A stretch of 32,876 bases of DNA from positions 1 through 32,876 of the forward strand of contig CALLMF010000065.1 of assembly GCA_938006335.1 (NCBI GenBank), written 5' to 3'. Below, in pieces: positions 16,214 through 26,159 of the stretch (within the stretch, counting starts at the first letter, position 1; each line of letters starts with the position of its first letter). Made by a program: the position numbers and the translations under genes. The notes under the pieces were generated by a model. That model saw only the letters and a list, made by a program, of their open reading frames with translations. It had not been told where the DNA came from and did not search any database. Origin of the DNA: an uncultured Granulosicoccaceae bacterium (GTDB taxonomy: Bacteria; Pseudomonadota; Gammaproteobacteria; Granulosicoccales; Granulosicoccaceae).

Positions 16214-19072
16214 ATGGCAGAAGTAACGGTAAAACAGCTGGCGCAAGTCGTTGGCACGCCCGTCGAGAAGCTCCTCGAGCAGCTCAAGGACGCGGGTATA
16301 GACAAGTCCGGCGAGGGAGATTCGATTTCGGACGCGGAGAAGTTCACCCTGCTGTCGCATTTGCGAGAGGCACGGGGTGGCGGTGCCTCGGCGAGCTCCG
16401 GCAAGCGAATCTCACTCAAGCGCAAGAAGGTCAGCGAGCTCAAGACCGATCCCTCCGGCCGACGCAAGGTCGCTGTGGAGGTACGCTCGCGCCGTACCTA
16501 CGTGCGTCCGGGCAGCGAGGAGGAGGCCGATGCGGCAGCATCAGCGGCGGATGCCGCACCTGTAGCCGACATGTCTTCTGCAGAGAATCCAGTGGCCCCG
16601 ACGGCAGACGATGTCGCGGCGACTCCCGAGGTGGGAGATACCAGCGCCGTCGAGTCGATGTCGGCCGACGCAGAGACATCAGCCACTGATGCGGCCAACG
16701 CTGCCGCCGCAGCCGCAGTTGCTGCCGCCGAAGCGGAAGCCGCAGCCGCGGTGGAAAAAGCGGAGGCAGAGGCAGAAGCCACTGCAGTGAAAGCGGCAGA
16801 GGCAGAAGCGGCCGAAGCGAAGGCTGCTGCCGAGGCAGAAGCCGCTGCTGCTGCCAAGCGAGTCGAACCTGCAACTCCGGAAGAGCTTGAAAAGCAGGCG
16901 AAGCTCGAAGAGCAACGTCTGGCTGCCGAAGCCAAGGCGATCGCACTTGCCGAAAAGCAGATCGAGCGGCAGGTCCTCGGTGAGAAGCGCAAGGAAAACG
17001 CCGAGAACGCCAAGCGCGAGTCCGAGCGACGCGAGCAGGAACGTCTGCAGCAGGAAGCTCAGCGACGCGCAGCCATGGAAGCCCAGCAGGCGGCAAGCTC
17101 GTCCGACCGCGGAAATGCGGGCGGACGGGGCAAGGACGCACGTGGACGTGGCCGGGGCAAGCCCGGCGGGGGCGCGGGTGGCGGCGGTGGTCGCTTCGGG
17201 CGCAACCAGCTGCACGTTGCCAAGGGCAAGAGCGGTCGGCGCAAGGACCGTTCGCGCCGTGCATTGCCGGCGAATTTCGAAGCCAAGCACGGTTTCGAAC
17301 GCCCAACGGCACCGGTCGTTCGCGATGTGGACGTGCCGGAGACCATCACGGTCGCTGAGCTCGCCCAGAAGATGGCCGTCAAGGCTGCTGAAGTCATCAA
17401 GGCGATGATGGGCATGGGAGTCATGGCGACCATCAACCAGTTGCTCGATCAGGACACGGCAATTCTGGTGGTCGAAGAGATGGGCCACCGTGCCAACGCC
17501 ATGAGTGCCGACGATGTGGAGGCAGCGCTTGCTGCCCTCGTTGCCGGTGAGCGTGAAGGGGATACCGAGGCGCGGCCGCCGGTGGTCACCGTCATGGGCC
17601 ATGTCGATCACGGCAAGACCTCCTTGCTTGATTACATCCGCAAGTCTCGCGTTGCCTCCGGCGAGTCCGGTGGTATCACGCAGCACATCGGTGCCTACCA
17701 GGCCGAAACCGACAACGGGCCGATCACCTTCCTGGATACGCCGGGACACGCCGCGTTCACGTCCATGCGTGCACGAGGCGCCAAGGCGACGGACATCGTG
17801 GTTCTCGTGGTGGCAGCCGATGATGGCGTCATGCCGCAAACGGTCGAAGGCATCCAGCATGCGCGTGCAGCGCAGGTGCCGATGATCATTGCGGTCAACA
17901 AGATGGACAAGGAAGAAGCGGATCCGGAACGCGTGCGCAACGAACTATCACAGCACGAGGTCATCTCGGAAGACTGGGGTGGTGACGTGCAGTTCGTGCC
18001 GCTTTCGGCACTGACCGGTGACGGCGTGGAGAACCTGCTCGACGCGATCTCCTTGCAGGCTGAAGTACTCGAGCTCGAGGCCATTCCGGATGGCAATGCG
18101 AGCGGTATCGTCATTGAGGCCTCGCTGGATCGTGGCAAGGGGCCGGTGGCCACCGTGCTGGTGCAGGAAGGTACGCTGAAGCGCGGTGACAACTTCATCT
18201 GTGGCCAGGTTACCGGTCGAGTCAGAGCGATGTTCGATGAAGACGGACGTGCGGTTGCAGAAGCGGGCCCGTCATCTCCGGTGCAGGTCCTCGGACTCTC
18301 TGCCACGCCCAATGCCGGTGACGAGATGATCGTTGCCGCGGACGAGAAGAGTGCGCGTGAGCTCGCCGAGTTGCGTACGGACAAGTCGCGGGACGCTCGT
18401 CTTGCTGCGCGTCAACCGCAACGTCTGGACGATGTGTTCAGTCAGGTCAAGGGCGGCACGCCGACGGTGAACTTCGTCGTGAAGGCTGACGTCAAGGGCA
18501 GCTACGAGGCCATACGCGAGTCGCTCGAAAAGCTCTCGACAGAGGAGGTTGAAGTGCGCGTGATGGGTGGTGGCGTCGGTGGTATCACCGAGTCCGATGC
18601 CAACCTGGCAAGTGCTTCGGATGCGATCCTTGTGGGATTCAATGTCCGGGCAGACGCCACGGCACGACGCCTCATTCAGGAGCGCGGCGTGGAGTTGCGC
18701 TACTACAGCGTCATCTACGAACTCATCGACCTTGCCAAGGAGCTTGCGGGTGGCAAGCTGGCACCGGAAGTTCGCGAAACCATCATCGGTACTGCCGATG
18801 TGCGAGAGGTGTTCACCTCACCGAAGTTCGGCTTGATCGCCGGTTGCATGGTCGTGGACGGCGTGGTTCGTCGGGAAGAGCCGATCCGTGTACTGCGCGA
18901 AAACGTGGTCATCTACGAAGGCGAGCTCGAATCGCTGCGTCGCTTCAAGGATGACGTCAAGGACGTGCATATGGGTACCGAGTGCGGTATCGGTGTGAAG
19001 AACTATCTGGACGTGAAGGTCGGCGACCAGATCGAGGTGTTCACACGTACCGAGATCGCGCGCACGCTGTGA
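16214..19072 (+). CDS. infB: Translation initiation factor IF-2
   Basis: This GTPase brings initiator tRNA to the 30S subunit and promotes subunit joining. The 952 residues begin with an IF2_N domain (about 1-55, [19 protein letters not shown]). A low-complexity stretch follows, very rich in Ala and Glu and then in charged residues (about 155-290), with a Gly/Arg-rich stretch after it (about 293-330). A second IF2_N module (about 375-430) precedes the G domain: G1 GHVDHGKT (462-469), G3 DTPGH and G4 NKMD (562-565). Domains II, III and the C-terminal tRNA-binding part complete it. It is somewhat longer than the E. coli protein, mainly because of the linker. The Shine-Dalgarno is weak (ggaaaa). 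Confidence 0.97.
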   Translation: MAEVTVKQLAQVVGTPVEKLLEQLKDAGIDKSGEGDSISDAEKFTLLSHLREARGGGASASSGKRISLKRKKVSELKTDPSGRRKVAVEVRSRRTYVRPGSEEEADAAASAADAAPVADMSSAENPVAPTADDVAATPEVGDTSAVESMSADAETSATDAANAAAAAAVAAAEAEAAAAVEKAEAEAEATAVKAAEAEAAEAKAAAEAEAAAAAKRVEPATPEELEKQAKLEEQRLAAEAKAIALAEKQIERQVLGEKRKENAENAKRESERREQERLQQEAQRRAAMEAQQAASSSDRGNAGGRGKDARGRGRGKPGGGAGGGGGRFGRNQLHVAKGKSGRRKDRSRRALPANFEAKHGFERPTAPVVRDVDVPETITVAELAQKMAVKAAEVIKAMMGMGVMATINQLLDQDTAILVVEEMGHRANAMSADDVEAALAALVAGEREGDTEARPPVVTVMGHVDHGKTSLLDYIRKSRVASGESGGITQHIGAYQAETDNGPITFLDTPGHAAFTSMRARGAKATDIVVLVVAADDGVMPQTVEGIQHARAAQVPMIIAVNKMDKEEADPERVRNELSQHEVISEDWGGDVQFVPLSALTGDGVENLLDAISLQAEVLELEAIPDGNASGIVIEASLDRGKGPVATVLVQEGTLKRGDNFICGQVTGRVRAMFDEDGRAVAEAGPSSPVQVLGLSATPNAGDEMIVAADEKSARELAELRTDKSRDARLAARQPQRLDDVFSQVKGGTPTVNFVVKADVKGSYEAIRESLEKLSTEEVEVRVMGGGVGGITESDANLASASDAILVGFNVRADATARRLIQERGVELRYYSVIYELIDLAKELAGGKLAPEVRETIIGTADVREVFTSPKFGLIAGCMVVDGVVRREEPIRVLRENVVIYEGELESLRRFKDDVKDVHMGTECGIGVKNYLDVKVGDQIEVFTRTEIARTL

Positions 19073-19106
19073 CAGTTCGGTGTAGGCATGACAGGACAGC
19101 AGCCTG

Positions 19107-19538
19107 ATGGCAAATGAGGACTATCCCCGGAGCCATCGGGTCGCTGATTTCATTCAACGCGAGCTCAGCCAACTGATCCGCGGCGAGGTCAAGGACCCGC
19201 GCCTGTCGCCGATGATGACCATCACGGCGGTCAAGGTGTCACGCGATTTGACGAGTGCCAAGATCCATTACTCGATAATTGGCTCGGAGGCTGGGTCGGA
19301 CGAGCGGAAGGACACCCACGAGGCGCTCACGAGTGCGTCCGGTTTCCTGCGTCGTCAACTCGCGCAGCTCATGCGCACCCGCTCGGTGCCGCAGCTGCGT
19401 TTCTACTTTGACGACTCCACCGAGCGAGGGGCTCGGATGTCGGCGCTGATCGATGCGGCTGTCGCGTCGAACACCACGGATGACCAAGAGGGCGATGTGG
19501 ATGACGCCGACGCGCCGGGTCAACCCACCGCCGGCTGA
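19107..19538 (+). CDS. rbfA: 30S ribosome-binding factor RbfA
   Basis: RbfA is a cytoplasmic KH-fold protein that helps 16S rRNA 5'-end maturation and cold adaptation. The 143 residues contain the family segments RVADFIQRELSQLIRGEVKDPRL, TITAVKVSRDLTSAKIHYS and RSVPQLRFYFDDSTERGARM, followed by an acidic C-terminal tail. ATG 19107 has aggaca about ten bases upstream. It lies 34 bases after infB and 38 before truB, within one operon. Confidence 0.95.
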   Translation: MANEDYPRSHRVADFIQRELSQLIRGEVKDPRLSPMMTITAVKVSRDLTSAKIHYSIIGSEAGSDERKDTHEALTSASGFLRRQLAQLMRTRSVPQLRFYFDDSTERGARMSALIDAAVASNTTDDQEGDVDDADAPGQPTAG

Positions 19539-19576
19539 CTTACCGTCGCTCTGCTGATTTCAAACCGTTGAGATAG

Positions 19577-20503
19577 ATGGGCCGTCGACGACGAGGCCGT
19601 GCCGTGCACGGCATCATGCTGGTAGACAAGCCCTCCGGGCGCAGCAGCAACGCCGTCCTGCAGCGCGTGCGACGCGCACTCGATGCGCAGAAAGCCGGGC
19701 ATGCCGGCACGCTGGATCCGCTGGCTACCGGAATGCTGCCCGTCCTGCTCGGTGAGGCCACCAAATTTGCAAGCTATCTGATTGCTTCGCACAAGGCATA
19801 TGAGGCGACCTTCTTTCTGGGCGTCGAGACGGACTCCCTGGATGCGGATGGCGACGTGACCCGTGAGCGACCGGTCGGAGACCGCGTTACCACAGAGGCC
19901 ATCAGGCGCGCGGCAGACGCTCTCACAGGCGAGATCGAACAGGTTCCTCCGATGGTGTCTGCCATCAAGGTCAATGGCGAACGACTGTACAAGGCGGCTC
20001 GAGAAGGGCGCGAGATCGAGCGCAAGGCCCGGACGGTCACCGTGCAGAGCTTCGAGGTACTGAGCGTGGACTTGCCTGAAGTCCGCGTGAGGGTGCAGTG
20101 TTCCAAGGGAACCTACATTCGCGTGCTTGCGCAAGATCTCGGTGAGACGCTGGGGTGTGGGGCGCACGTCACGGCCTTGCGTCGACTGTGGGTCTCGCCG
20201 TTCGAGACGCATCCCATGCACCTTCCTGACACCATAGAAGCACAGGGCGAGGCGTTGCTGCTGCCGTTGGATGCCGGGCTCGAGCACCTGGCACGCGTCC
20301 GGCTCGACGCGGCAGCCGTGACCGCATTTGGCCACGGCCAGGCCGCAGCTGCGACGACCGCCGAGGGAGACAATCCCACAGCACAAGACGAGGATCCGGT
20401 GCGCGTCTATGGGCCGGGCGATCAGATCATTGGCCTTGGCCGCGTTACTCGCTGTGAACCGCTACTGATTCACCCGCTGAAGGTGCTGCAATTGAACCCA
20501 TGA
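19577..20503 (+). CDS. truB: tRNA pseudouridine(55) synthase TruB
   Basis: TruB converts U55 in the T-loop of tRNAs to pseudouridine. The 308 residues include the catalytic motif GHAGTLDPLATGMLP with Asp47. Also visible are KAYEATFFLGVETDSLDADG, QVPPMVSAIKVNGERLYKAAREG, CSKGTYIRVLAQDLG and a C-terminal PUA-like part with LLPLDAGL. A purine-rich gagatag immediately precedes ATG 19577. The N-terminus is unusually Arg-rich (MGRRRRGR). It is the last gene before the rpsO promoter region. Confidence 0.96.
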   Translation: MGRRRRGRAVHGIMLVDKPSGRSSNAVLQRVRRALDAQKAGHAGTLDPLATGMLPVLLGEATKFASYLIASHKAYEATFFLGVETDSLDADGDVTRERPVGDRVTTEAIRRAADALTGEIEQVPPMVSAIKVNGERLYKAAREGREIERKARTVTVQSFEVLSVDLPEVRVRVQCSKGTYIRVLAQDLGETLGCGAHVTALRRLWVSPFETHPMHLPDTIEAQGEALLLPLDAGLEHLARVRLDAAAVTAFGHGQAAAATTAEGDNPTAQDEDPVRVYGPGDQIIGLGRVTRCEPLLIHPLKVLQLNP

Positions 20504-20538
20504 CAATCCACCACATGTCCGGCGACAACGCCGCGAAC

Positions 20539-20547
20539 TGATACAAT
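20539..20547 (+). promoter_or_regulatory. Extended -10 promoter for rpsO-pnp
   Basis: TGATACAAT fits the extended -10 consensus closely (TACAAT plus the TGn extension), about 36 bases after the truB stop. No good -35 is visible at 16-18 bases. The predicted start near 20554 gives a leader of about 110 bases before rpsO. Confidence 0.55.
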
Positions 20548-20553
20548 ACCGGG

Positions 20554-20663
20554 TTACTCGGGCGCCATCGGCCGTGCCGAGTTCTTCCTGATGCGCGCCA
20601 GGCTCGATCCCCTACGGGCTTTGCGGCGTTATTCCTACATTCTCTAGCGGAGCCACTCCTTTC
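20554..20663 (+). promoter_or_regulatory. rpsO mRNA leader, candidate S15 autoregulatory element
   Basis: The leader between the predicted start and the rpsO ATG opens with a stem, actcgg (20556-20561) with ccgagt (20577-20582). Its loop holds a shorter gcc/ggc stem. In several bacteria S15 represses its own mRNA through a leader structure; the known architectures differ between lineages. I infer such a role from position and cannot align this leader to a published class. Confidence 0.35.
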
Positions 20664-20936
20664 ATGTCGTCACTCAGCGCCGAAACAAAGGCGGAAATTG
20701 TCAAAGAGCACCAGCTCGACCCGTCAGACACGGGATCCCCGGAAGTCCAGGTTGCATTGCTGTCCGCACGCATCACGCACCTCACCGAGCATTTCAAGGC
20801 CCACAAGCACGATCATCACTCGCGCCGCGGCCTTCTTCGCATGGTCAATCAGCGCCGCAAGCTGCTCGACTACCTGCACGGCAAGGACGCGAGTCGCTAT
20901 CAGAACCTGATCAAGCGCCTCGGCCTGCGTCGTTGA
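20664..20936 (+). CDS. rpsO: 30S ribosomal protein S15
   Basis: S15 binds the 16S rRNA central domain early in 30S assembly and forms a bridge to the 50S subunit. The 90 residues show the full family pattern, including [35 protein letters not shown] and RLGLRR at the C-terminus. The start is ATG 20664. The gap to pnp is 44 bases with no visible terminator, so rpsO and pnp are probably cotranscribed. Confidence 0.98.
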   Translation: MSSLSAETKAEIVKEHQLDPSDTGSPEVQVALLSARITHLTEHFKAHKHDHHSRRGLLRMVNQRRKLLDYLHGKDASRYQNLIKRLGLRR

Positions 20937-20980
20937 TATCGCTTCATCCGACGTATAGCCAAACAGGATAACCAGATACC

Positions 20981-23077
20981 GTGACCATCCATTCAAAGAC
21001 ATTCGAGTACGGCAGTCAGACCGTCACGCTGCAAACGGGTGAAATCGCTCGTCAGGCCAGCGGCGCCGTCGTTGCCAGCATGGGCGACACAGTGGTACTC
21101 GTCACCGCCGTAGGAAGGAAGGAGGCCAATCCGGGCCAGAGCTTCTTCCCGCTGACCATCAACTACCAGGAGAAGACCTACGCTGCGGGCAAGATCCCCG
21201 GCGGCTTCTTCAAGCGCGAAGGCCGACCGGGTGAAGGTGAAACGCTCATCTCACGCCTCATCGACCGTCCGCTGCGTCCGCTCTTCCCGAAGGGCTTCAT
21301 GAACGAGGTTCAGGTCGTCGCGACGGTCATGTCGCTCGACCCCGAGATTCCGTCTGACATCCCGGCGCTGATCGGTGCTTCCGCGGCTCTCGCCATCTCG
21401 GGTATCCCGTTCGCAGGTCCCATCGGTGCGGCGCGCGTCGGTTACATCGACGGCGAGTACGTGTTGAACCCGACCGTCACGCAATTGGAAGGCACTCAGC
21501 TCGATCTCGTGGTCGCGGGTACGGACCAGGCGGTCCTCATGGTGGAATCCGAGGCCGATGGCCTGCCAGAGAATGTCATGCTGGACGCGGTGATGTTTGG
21601 TCACGAGCACCTGCAAACGGCCATCGTTGCCATCCAGCAGCTGGCCGCTGACGTCAAGCCGGTAATGTGGGACTGGAGCGCCCCGGCAGAAGACACCGCA
21701 TTGGCGGGCAAGGTCGATGCTCTGATTCGTGACGAGCTCACTACCGCCTATCAGATTGCTGACAAGCAGGAACGTCAGGAAGCAGCGGGTGCCGCCAAGG
21801 CACGTGCAGTGGCAGAACTCGCAAGTGAAGACGGCCCCAGCGCTTCAGATGTGAAGTCTGCGGCTGGCAAACTCGAGAAAAGTATCGTGCGCCGCCGCAT
21901 CATCGATGGCGAGCCGCGTATCGATGGCCGTGCCACCGACAAGGTACGACAGATCACCGTACACACGGGCGTACTGCCACGTACGCACGGCTCTGCAGTC
22001 TTCACCCGCGGTGAAACCCAGGCAATCGTGACCGCGACTCTCGGCACCACGCGCGATGCGCAGATCATCGACTCGATCGCCGGTGAGCACCGCATGCCGT
22101 TCATGCTGCACTACAACTTTCCTCCGTACTCTGTCGGCGAGACCGGCTTCATGGGCTCTCCGAAGCGTCGTGAAATCGGTCACGGCAAGTTGGCCAAGCG
22201 CGGCGTGCAGGCGATCATGCCGAGTGAGGAAGACTTCCCGTACACCATTCGCATCGTCTCGGAAATCACCGAGTCCAATGGCTCGAGTTCCATGGCTTCG
22301 GTCTGTGGTACCAGCCTTGCGCTGATGGACGCCGGTGTGCCGATCAAGGCGCCTGTCGCGGGTATTGCCATGGGTCTTATCAAGGAAGACGACGGTTACG
22401 CGGTCCTCACCGACATTCTCGGTGACGAGGATCACCTCGGCGACATGGACTTCAAGGTAGCGGGTTCCGCTGATGGCGTTACTGCGCTGCAGATGGATAT
22501 CAAGATCGACGGCATCACCCGCGAGATCATGGAAAAGGCGCTGGAACAGGCCAAGGCCGGTCGTCTGTACATCCTCGAAGAGATGAACAAGGTACTTGGC
22601 GTACCTCGCGATGATCTGTCGCAACACGCACCGCGCTTCATCACGGTGAAGATCAACCCCGAGAAGATCGCGGCAGTGATCGGCAAGGGCGGGGCGGTTA
22701 TCCGCAGCCTTACCGAAGAGACGGGTGCCACCATCGACATTGGCGACGATGGCCTGATCAAGATCGCATCAAGCGATCGTGCCGCGGGCGAAGAAGCCAA
22801 GCGTCGCATCGAGCTGATCACCGCTGACATCGAAGTCGGCACGATCTACGAAGGCCGTGTACAGAAGATCATGGACTTCGGTGCCTTCGTCAACATCCTG
22901 CCTGGCAAGGATGGTCTCGTGCACATCAGCCAGATCAGCGAGAACCGCGTTCAGAATGTCGCTGATGAGCTGTCCGAGGGCCAGGTAGTCAAGGTCAAGG
23001 TGCTCGAGGTCGACAAGCAGGGCCGTATCCGTCTGAGCATGAAGGCAGTCGCCGAAGGCGAAGCCGTTACCGGCTGA
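20981..23077 (+). CDS. pnp: Polynucleotide phosphorylase
   Basis: PNPase degrades RNA 3' to 5' by phosphorolysis and is part of the RNA degradosome in many proteobacteria. The 698 residues hold a first RNase PH domain ([19 protein letters not shown], then [12 protein letters not shown]), an alpha-helical linker (about 235-310) and a second RNase PH domain (about 310-545, with [10 protein letters not shown] and [17 protein letters not shown]). A KH domain (about 555-615, with [11 protein letters not shown]) and an S1 domain (about 620-690) follow. The start is GTG at 20981, matching the family N-terminus, with aggataa upstream. The gene ends at a strong terminator. Confidence 0.98.
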   Translation: MTIHSKTFEYGSQTVTLQTGEIARQASGAVVASMGDTVVLVTAVGRKEANPGQSFFPLTINYQEKTYAAGKIPGGFFKREGRPGEGETLISRLIDRPLRPLFPKGFMNEVQVVATVMSLDPEIPSDIPALIGASAALAISGIPFAGPIGAARVGYIDGEYVLNPTVTQLEGTQLDLVVAGTDQAVLMVESEADGLPENVMLDAVMFGHEHLQTAIVAIQQLAADVKPVMWDWSAPAEDTALAGKVDALIRDELTTAYQIADKQERQEAAGAAKARAVAELASEDGPSASDVKSAAGKLEKSIVRRRIIDGEPRIDGRATDKVRQITVHTGVLPRTHGSAVFTRGETQAIVTATLGTTRDAQIIDSIAGEHRMPFMLHYNFPPYSVGETGFMGSPKRREIGHGKLAKRGVQAIMPSEEDFPYTIRIVSEITESNGSSSMASVCGTSLALMDAGVPIKAPVAGIAMGLIKEDDGYAVLTDILGDEDHLGDMDFKVAGSADGVTALQMDIKIDGITREIMEKALEQAKAGRLYILEEMNKVLGVPRDDLSQHAPRFITVKINPEKIAAVIGKGGAVIRSLTEETGATIDIGDDGLIKIASSDRAAGEEAKRRIELITADIEVGTIYEGRVQKIMDFGAFVNILPGKDGLVHISQISENRVQNVADELSEGQVVKVKVLEVDKQGRIRLSMKAVAEGEAVTG

Positions 23078-23101
23078 TCCCGTTACGGATCGTTCGACGA
23101 G

Positions 23102-23126
23102 AAAGGGCGCTGCGGCGCCCTTTTTT
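23102..23126 (+). terminator. Intrinsic terminator after pnp
   Basis: The stem gggcgc (23105-23110) pairs with gcgccc (23115-23120) around a tgcg loop, flanked by aaa and a run of six T (23121-23126). It begins 25 bases after the pnp stop and closes the operon. Confidence 0.92.
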
Positions 23127-23237
23127 GTGGGCAGTGGTTCGGACTGGCTCCTCTCAGGCGCGACTTACAGCAGGCGTGTACGCGATGCCACTTGGTGCGA
23201 TGATTGGGCTCCAGTCACACTAGTCCAAGATGACCCG

Positions 23238-23501
23238 ATGACCGAAAAAGCCGATCGCGATATCGAGAAGGCGTATCCCGCGAGTCAGTTCGCGGCCAAG
23301 CTGCGCCGTCTTGCAGATGCTGTTGAACGGGATCAGCCCTTCACCATCCAGATTGCCAACGAGCGCATCTACGTGCCGCGCGATGCAATCTTCAACGTCG
23401 AGCACGAGCGCGAAGACGGCGAGGAAGAGATCGAGTTCCAGCTCAAGTGGACTCGAGGGGACGGCGACGCGCCGGATGACGACGAGAGTGGCGACGTCTA
23501 G
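23238..23501 (+). CDS. Amphi-Trp domain-containing small protein
   Basis: This 87-residue acidic cytoplasmic protein resembles the amphi-Trp family. It has a helical start with FAAKLRRLADAVERDQPFTIQI, a basic-aromatic middle ERIYVPRDA, a strand pattern ending EEEIEFQLKW with the conserved Trp, and an Asp/Glu-rich tail. The function of the family is not established. ATG 23238 is preferred over a farther upstream in-frame start at 23127 because the domain begins here and the upstream residues overlap the pnp terminator region. It is convergent with the osmoprotectant transporter genes, and no terminator is visible in the 45 bases between them. Confidence 0.8.
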   Translation: MTEKADRDIEKAYPASQFAAKLRRLADAVERDQPFTIQIANERIYVPRDAIFNVEHEREDGEEEIEFQLKWTRGDGDAPDDDESGDV

Positions 23502-23546
23502 CGCGCGCTAGCCTCGCCTCGTTCTGCGAAGCCTCGTCCGCGTCGC

Positions 23547-25088
23547 TTATTTGCGCGCACCTTGCACGATGCGGTCAAGGATCATCGCGCAGAACAGAAT
23601 CGCAAACCCGGCAAGGATGCCCTGCCCGACGTTGGCGTACTGGAGTGCCTCCAGTACGTCTTCGCCGAGACCCTTGGCGCCGATAAGGGATGCGACAACC
23701 ACCATCGCAAGCGACAACATGATCGTCTGGTTGATGCCGGCACGGATGGAGGGAGCTGCCAGCGGCAGGTCGACGCGCGTCAGCAGGTACCACTTGCTCG
23801 CGCCGAACGAAACGGCCGCCTCGCGCACGTGTTCTGGCACACCTCGCAGGCCAAGGACCGTGAGCCGTACCACCGGGGTACCGCCGAAAATCATCGTGGT
23901 AACGACCGCAGCCGGTTTGCCGGTGCCGAAGAAGGCGATGACCGGAATCATGAACACGAACGCGGGCATGGTCTGCATGAAGTCCATGATCGGCTGAATG
24001 GCCGAGTAGAAGCGTGGCCTGCGCGCGGCAAACATGCCGAGCGGTATGCCGATGATGATCGAGAGGCAGGCGGCGGTACCGAGCAGGGCAAGAGTGGTCA
24101 TCGCCTTGTCCCAGAATCCGAGCAGACCCATGTAGGCGAGAAAGGCACCAGAAAAGATCGCGGTGCTGACACCGGCTGAGAGCCAGGTCAGCAGGATGAT
24201 GAAACTGGCAATCACGATCCAGGGCGTCTGGACGAATACCAGCTCCAGGGTATCGAGTAGCAGCCGGATGCCGCGAGTGATGGCGTCGAACAGCACCTCG
24301 CCATGCAGTACCGCAAAGCTGAAGAAGCCTTCAACGACACTGATCGCCGTCAGGCGAATTGACGGTAGGGTCGGGAACTCGCTGAGCAGAGCGATACTTC
24401 CGGGGAAGCTGTAGTGAAGCATCGCGGTAACCAGAATCACGACGACGAAGATGGCGGCGAGGACGCTGTCGCGAGTGGGCATGCCATGCCGTACGGTCGG
24501 ATCCGAGAGCCAATCGGAGAAGCGGCGTTCCAGAGCGGTGTTGGCTACCAGCGCCTGCACCAGCTTGACCAGGAACAACACCACCAGTCCCGACAAGGCG
24601 ATCCATACGCCTTGCTCTTCCATTGCCTGTGCTTCGAGGCGAATGCCGCCGATGTTGTCCTCGAGTGATTTCACGGTGCGCTCGTAGACGGCAATCTTGT
24701 CCGAGCCGCTCTCTATGGCCGACGCGAGCTGTTGACGCCTCAGCTCCAGCGTATTCTCGATGGACGCCACGCGCTCGCGCGCGCCCGCTGCGAGATCACC
24801 GAACAGACCACGTGCAATCTGCACGAAACCCACCACTTCGATGATCAGGAACATCACCGCCCAGTTCCACAGTCCACGCGCTCCGAACCAGATCGAGCCG
24901 AGCAGTCCGGCCATCATGTTGAAGGTCGGCGTAAACCCCGACCGGTTGCCGATGTGTTCGAACTGCCGGGTGTAGTAGTCGGTGTGCGTCCGCACAAACT
25001 GCGGTACGCGGTTTCGGCGTTCGGCCGCGAGAGCATTGGCTGCGGTTTCGCCTCCGAGTAGAACCGAAGGTTCGTCGAGACGGTTCAC
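23547..25088 (-). CDS. proW: Glycine betaine/proline-type ABC transporter permease ProW
   Basis: This inner-membrane subunit has 513 residues, longer than E. coli ProW. The N-terminal third carries a hydrophobic pair (about 60-95), a predicted coiled coil of roughly 55 residues (about 100-155, ARERVASIENTLELRRQQL), and another helix (about 162-188). The transporter core (about 320-510) contains VREAAVSFGASKWYLL (about 421-436), the EAA loop that contacts the ATPase, and GAKGLGEDV. Its ATG overlaps the proV stop by four bases (25085-25088), so the two are translationally coupled. It is the last gene of the proX-proV-proW operon. The substrate is inferred from family and neighbours. Confidence 0.9.
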   Translation of the reverse strand: MNRLDEPSVLLGGETAANALAAERRNRVPQFVRTHTDYYTRQFEHIGNRSGFTPTFNMMAGLLGSIWFGARGLWNWAVMFLIIEVVGFVQIARGLFGDLAAGARERVASIENTLELRRQQLASAIESGSDKIAVYERTVKSLEDNIGGIRLEAQAMEEQGVWIALSGLVVLFLVKLVQALVANTALERRFSDWLSDPTVRHGMPTRDSVLAAIFVVVILVTAMLHYSFPGSIALLSEFPTLPSIRLTAISVVEGFFSFAVLHGEVLFDAITRGIRLLLDTLELVFVQTPWIVIASFIILLTWLSAGVSTAIFSGAFLAYMGLLGFWDKAMTTLALLGTAACLSIIIGIPLGMFAARRPRFYSAIQPIMDFMQTMPAFVFMIPVIAFFGTGKPAAVVTTMIFGGTPVVRLTVLGLRGVPEHVREAAVSFGASKWYLLTRVDLPLAAPSIRAGINQTIMLSLAMVVVASLIGAKGLGEDVLEALQYANVGQGILAGFAILFCAMILDRIVQGARK

Positions 25089-26125
25089 GAGACCTCTGCT
25101 CCTTCGATGATGGTACGCAGGATGTCACTACGGGTGACGACACCCACATCGCGACCGTCTTCCTCGATGACGATAGGGGAGTCGTTGTCGATGGCCAGCG
25201 TGATCAAGGTGCTTAGTGGCTCATCAGCTGGCTGACGCGGCGCGTCGGCGGTCAGGGAGCCACCGCTGGCCTGCCATGCGTCGATCGTTTGCATGACCGC
25301 ATGCGCACGCATGATCTTGAGGCGCGATATCCCGGCAACGAAGTCGGCGACATAGTCGTCTGCCGGGTTCATGACGATGTCTTCAGCGGTGCCGATCTGC
25401 ACCACGCGCCCGTCGCGCATGATGGCGATGCGATCACCCACGCGCACTGCCTCGTCGAGATCGTGGGTGATGAATACCGTGGTCTTCTTCAAGCTCGCGG
25501 ACAGTCGCACGAACTCGTCCTGCAATTGCCGTCGAATCAAGGGGTCAAGCGCGCTGAAAGGTTCATCCATCAGCAGCACGTCCGGATCGGCTGCAAGGGC
25601 ACGCGCAAGACCCACCCGCTGTTGCATGCCACCGGACAGCTCGTGTGCGAACTTGTTGCCCCAGGCGCCAAGCTCGACGACATCCAGAATACTGGCCGCT
25701 TGTCGCAGGCGGGCGTTCTTGTTGACGCCACGAATCTCCAGCGGCATCGCGACGTTGTCGATGACCGAGCGGTGCGGGAGCAGGGCAAAGTTCTGGAACA
25801 CCATGCCGATGGTCTTGTTGCGAAAGCTTCGCAAGGCCGTCGGCGACAGTGCAGTAACGTCTGTCCCGTCGATGGTGATGCTACCGGCGGTCGGATCAAG
25901 CAGGCGGTTGAAGTGACGCACCAGCGTCGACTTGCCACTTCCCGACAAGCCCATCACGCAGAAGATCTCCCCGCGCTGCACATCGAGATTGACATCCGCC
26001 ACGCCGACCACGACGTTGAAGCGCTCCAGCACCTCAGACTTGCCGATACCCTCGCTTCGGATGGCCGCGAGAGCGGCCTCGGACGCGTCGCCGAAGAGTT
26101 TCCAGACTCCTGATACCTCAATCAT
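25085..26125 (-). CDS. proV: Glycine betaine/proline-type ABC transporter ATP-binding protein ProV
   Basis: This 346-residue cytoplasmic ATPase drives osmoprotectant import. It has Walker A GLSGSGKST (59-67), Q-loop VFQNFALLPH (109-118), signature LSGGMQQR (163-170), Walker B LLMDEP (184-189) and THDLDEA. A C-terminal CBS-like module (about 275-346, with PIVIEEDGRDVGVVTRSDIL) may sense ionic strength, as proposed for OpuA-type transporters. It is coupled to proW by ATGA and lies 34 bases after proX. Confidence 0.93.
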   Translation of the reverse strand: MIEVSGVWKLFGDASEAALAAIRSEGIGKSEVLERFNVVVGVADVNLDVQRGEIFCVMGLSGSGKSTLVRHFNRLLDPTAGSITIDGTDVTALSPTALRSFRNKTIGMVFQNFALLPHRSVIDNVAMPLEIRGVNKNARLRQAASILDVVELGAWGNKFAHELSGGMQQRVGLARALAADPDVLLMDEPFSALDPLIRRQLQDEFVRLSASLKKTTVFITHDLDEAVRVGDRIAIMRDGRVVQIGTAEDIVMNPADDYVADFVAGISRLKIMRAHAVMQTIDAWQASGGSLTADAPRQPADEPLSTLITLAIDNDSPIVIEEDGRDVGVVTRSDILRTIIEGAEVS

Positions 26126-26159
26126 GGGAGCCCTCCGGCAACGCGACCGTCAGTACGAC

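Noticed and set aside
16679..17860. Long open frame (393 codons) on the minus strand inside infB
   Set aside because: It mirrors the low-complexity and G-domain coding of infB; its Leu/Gly/Cys-rich product has no family pattern.
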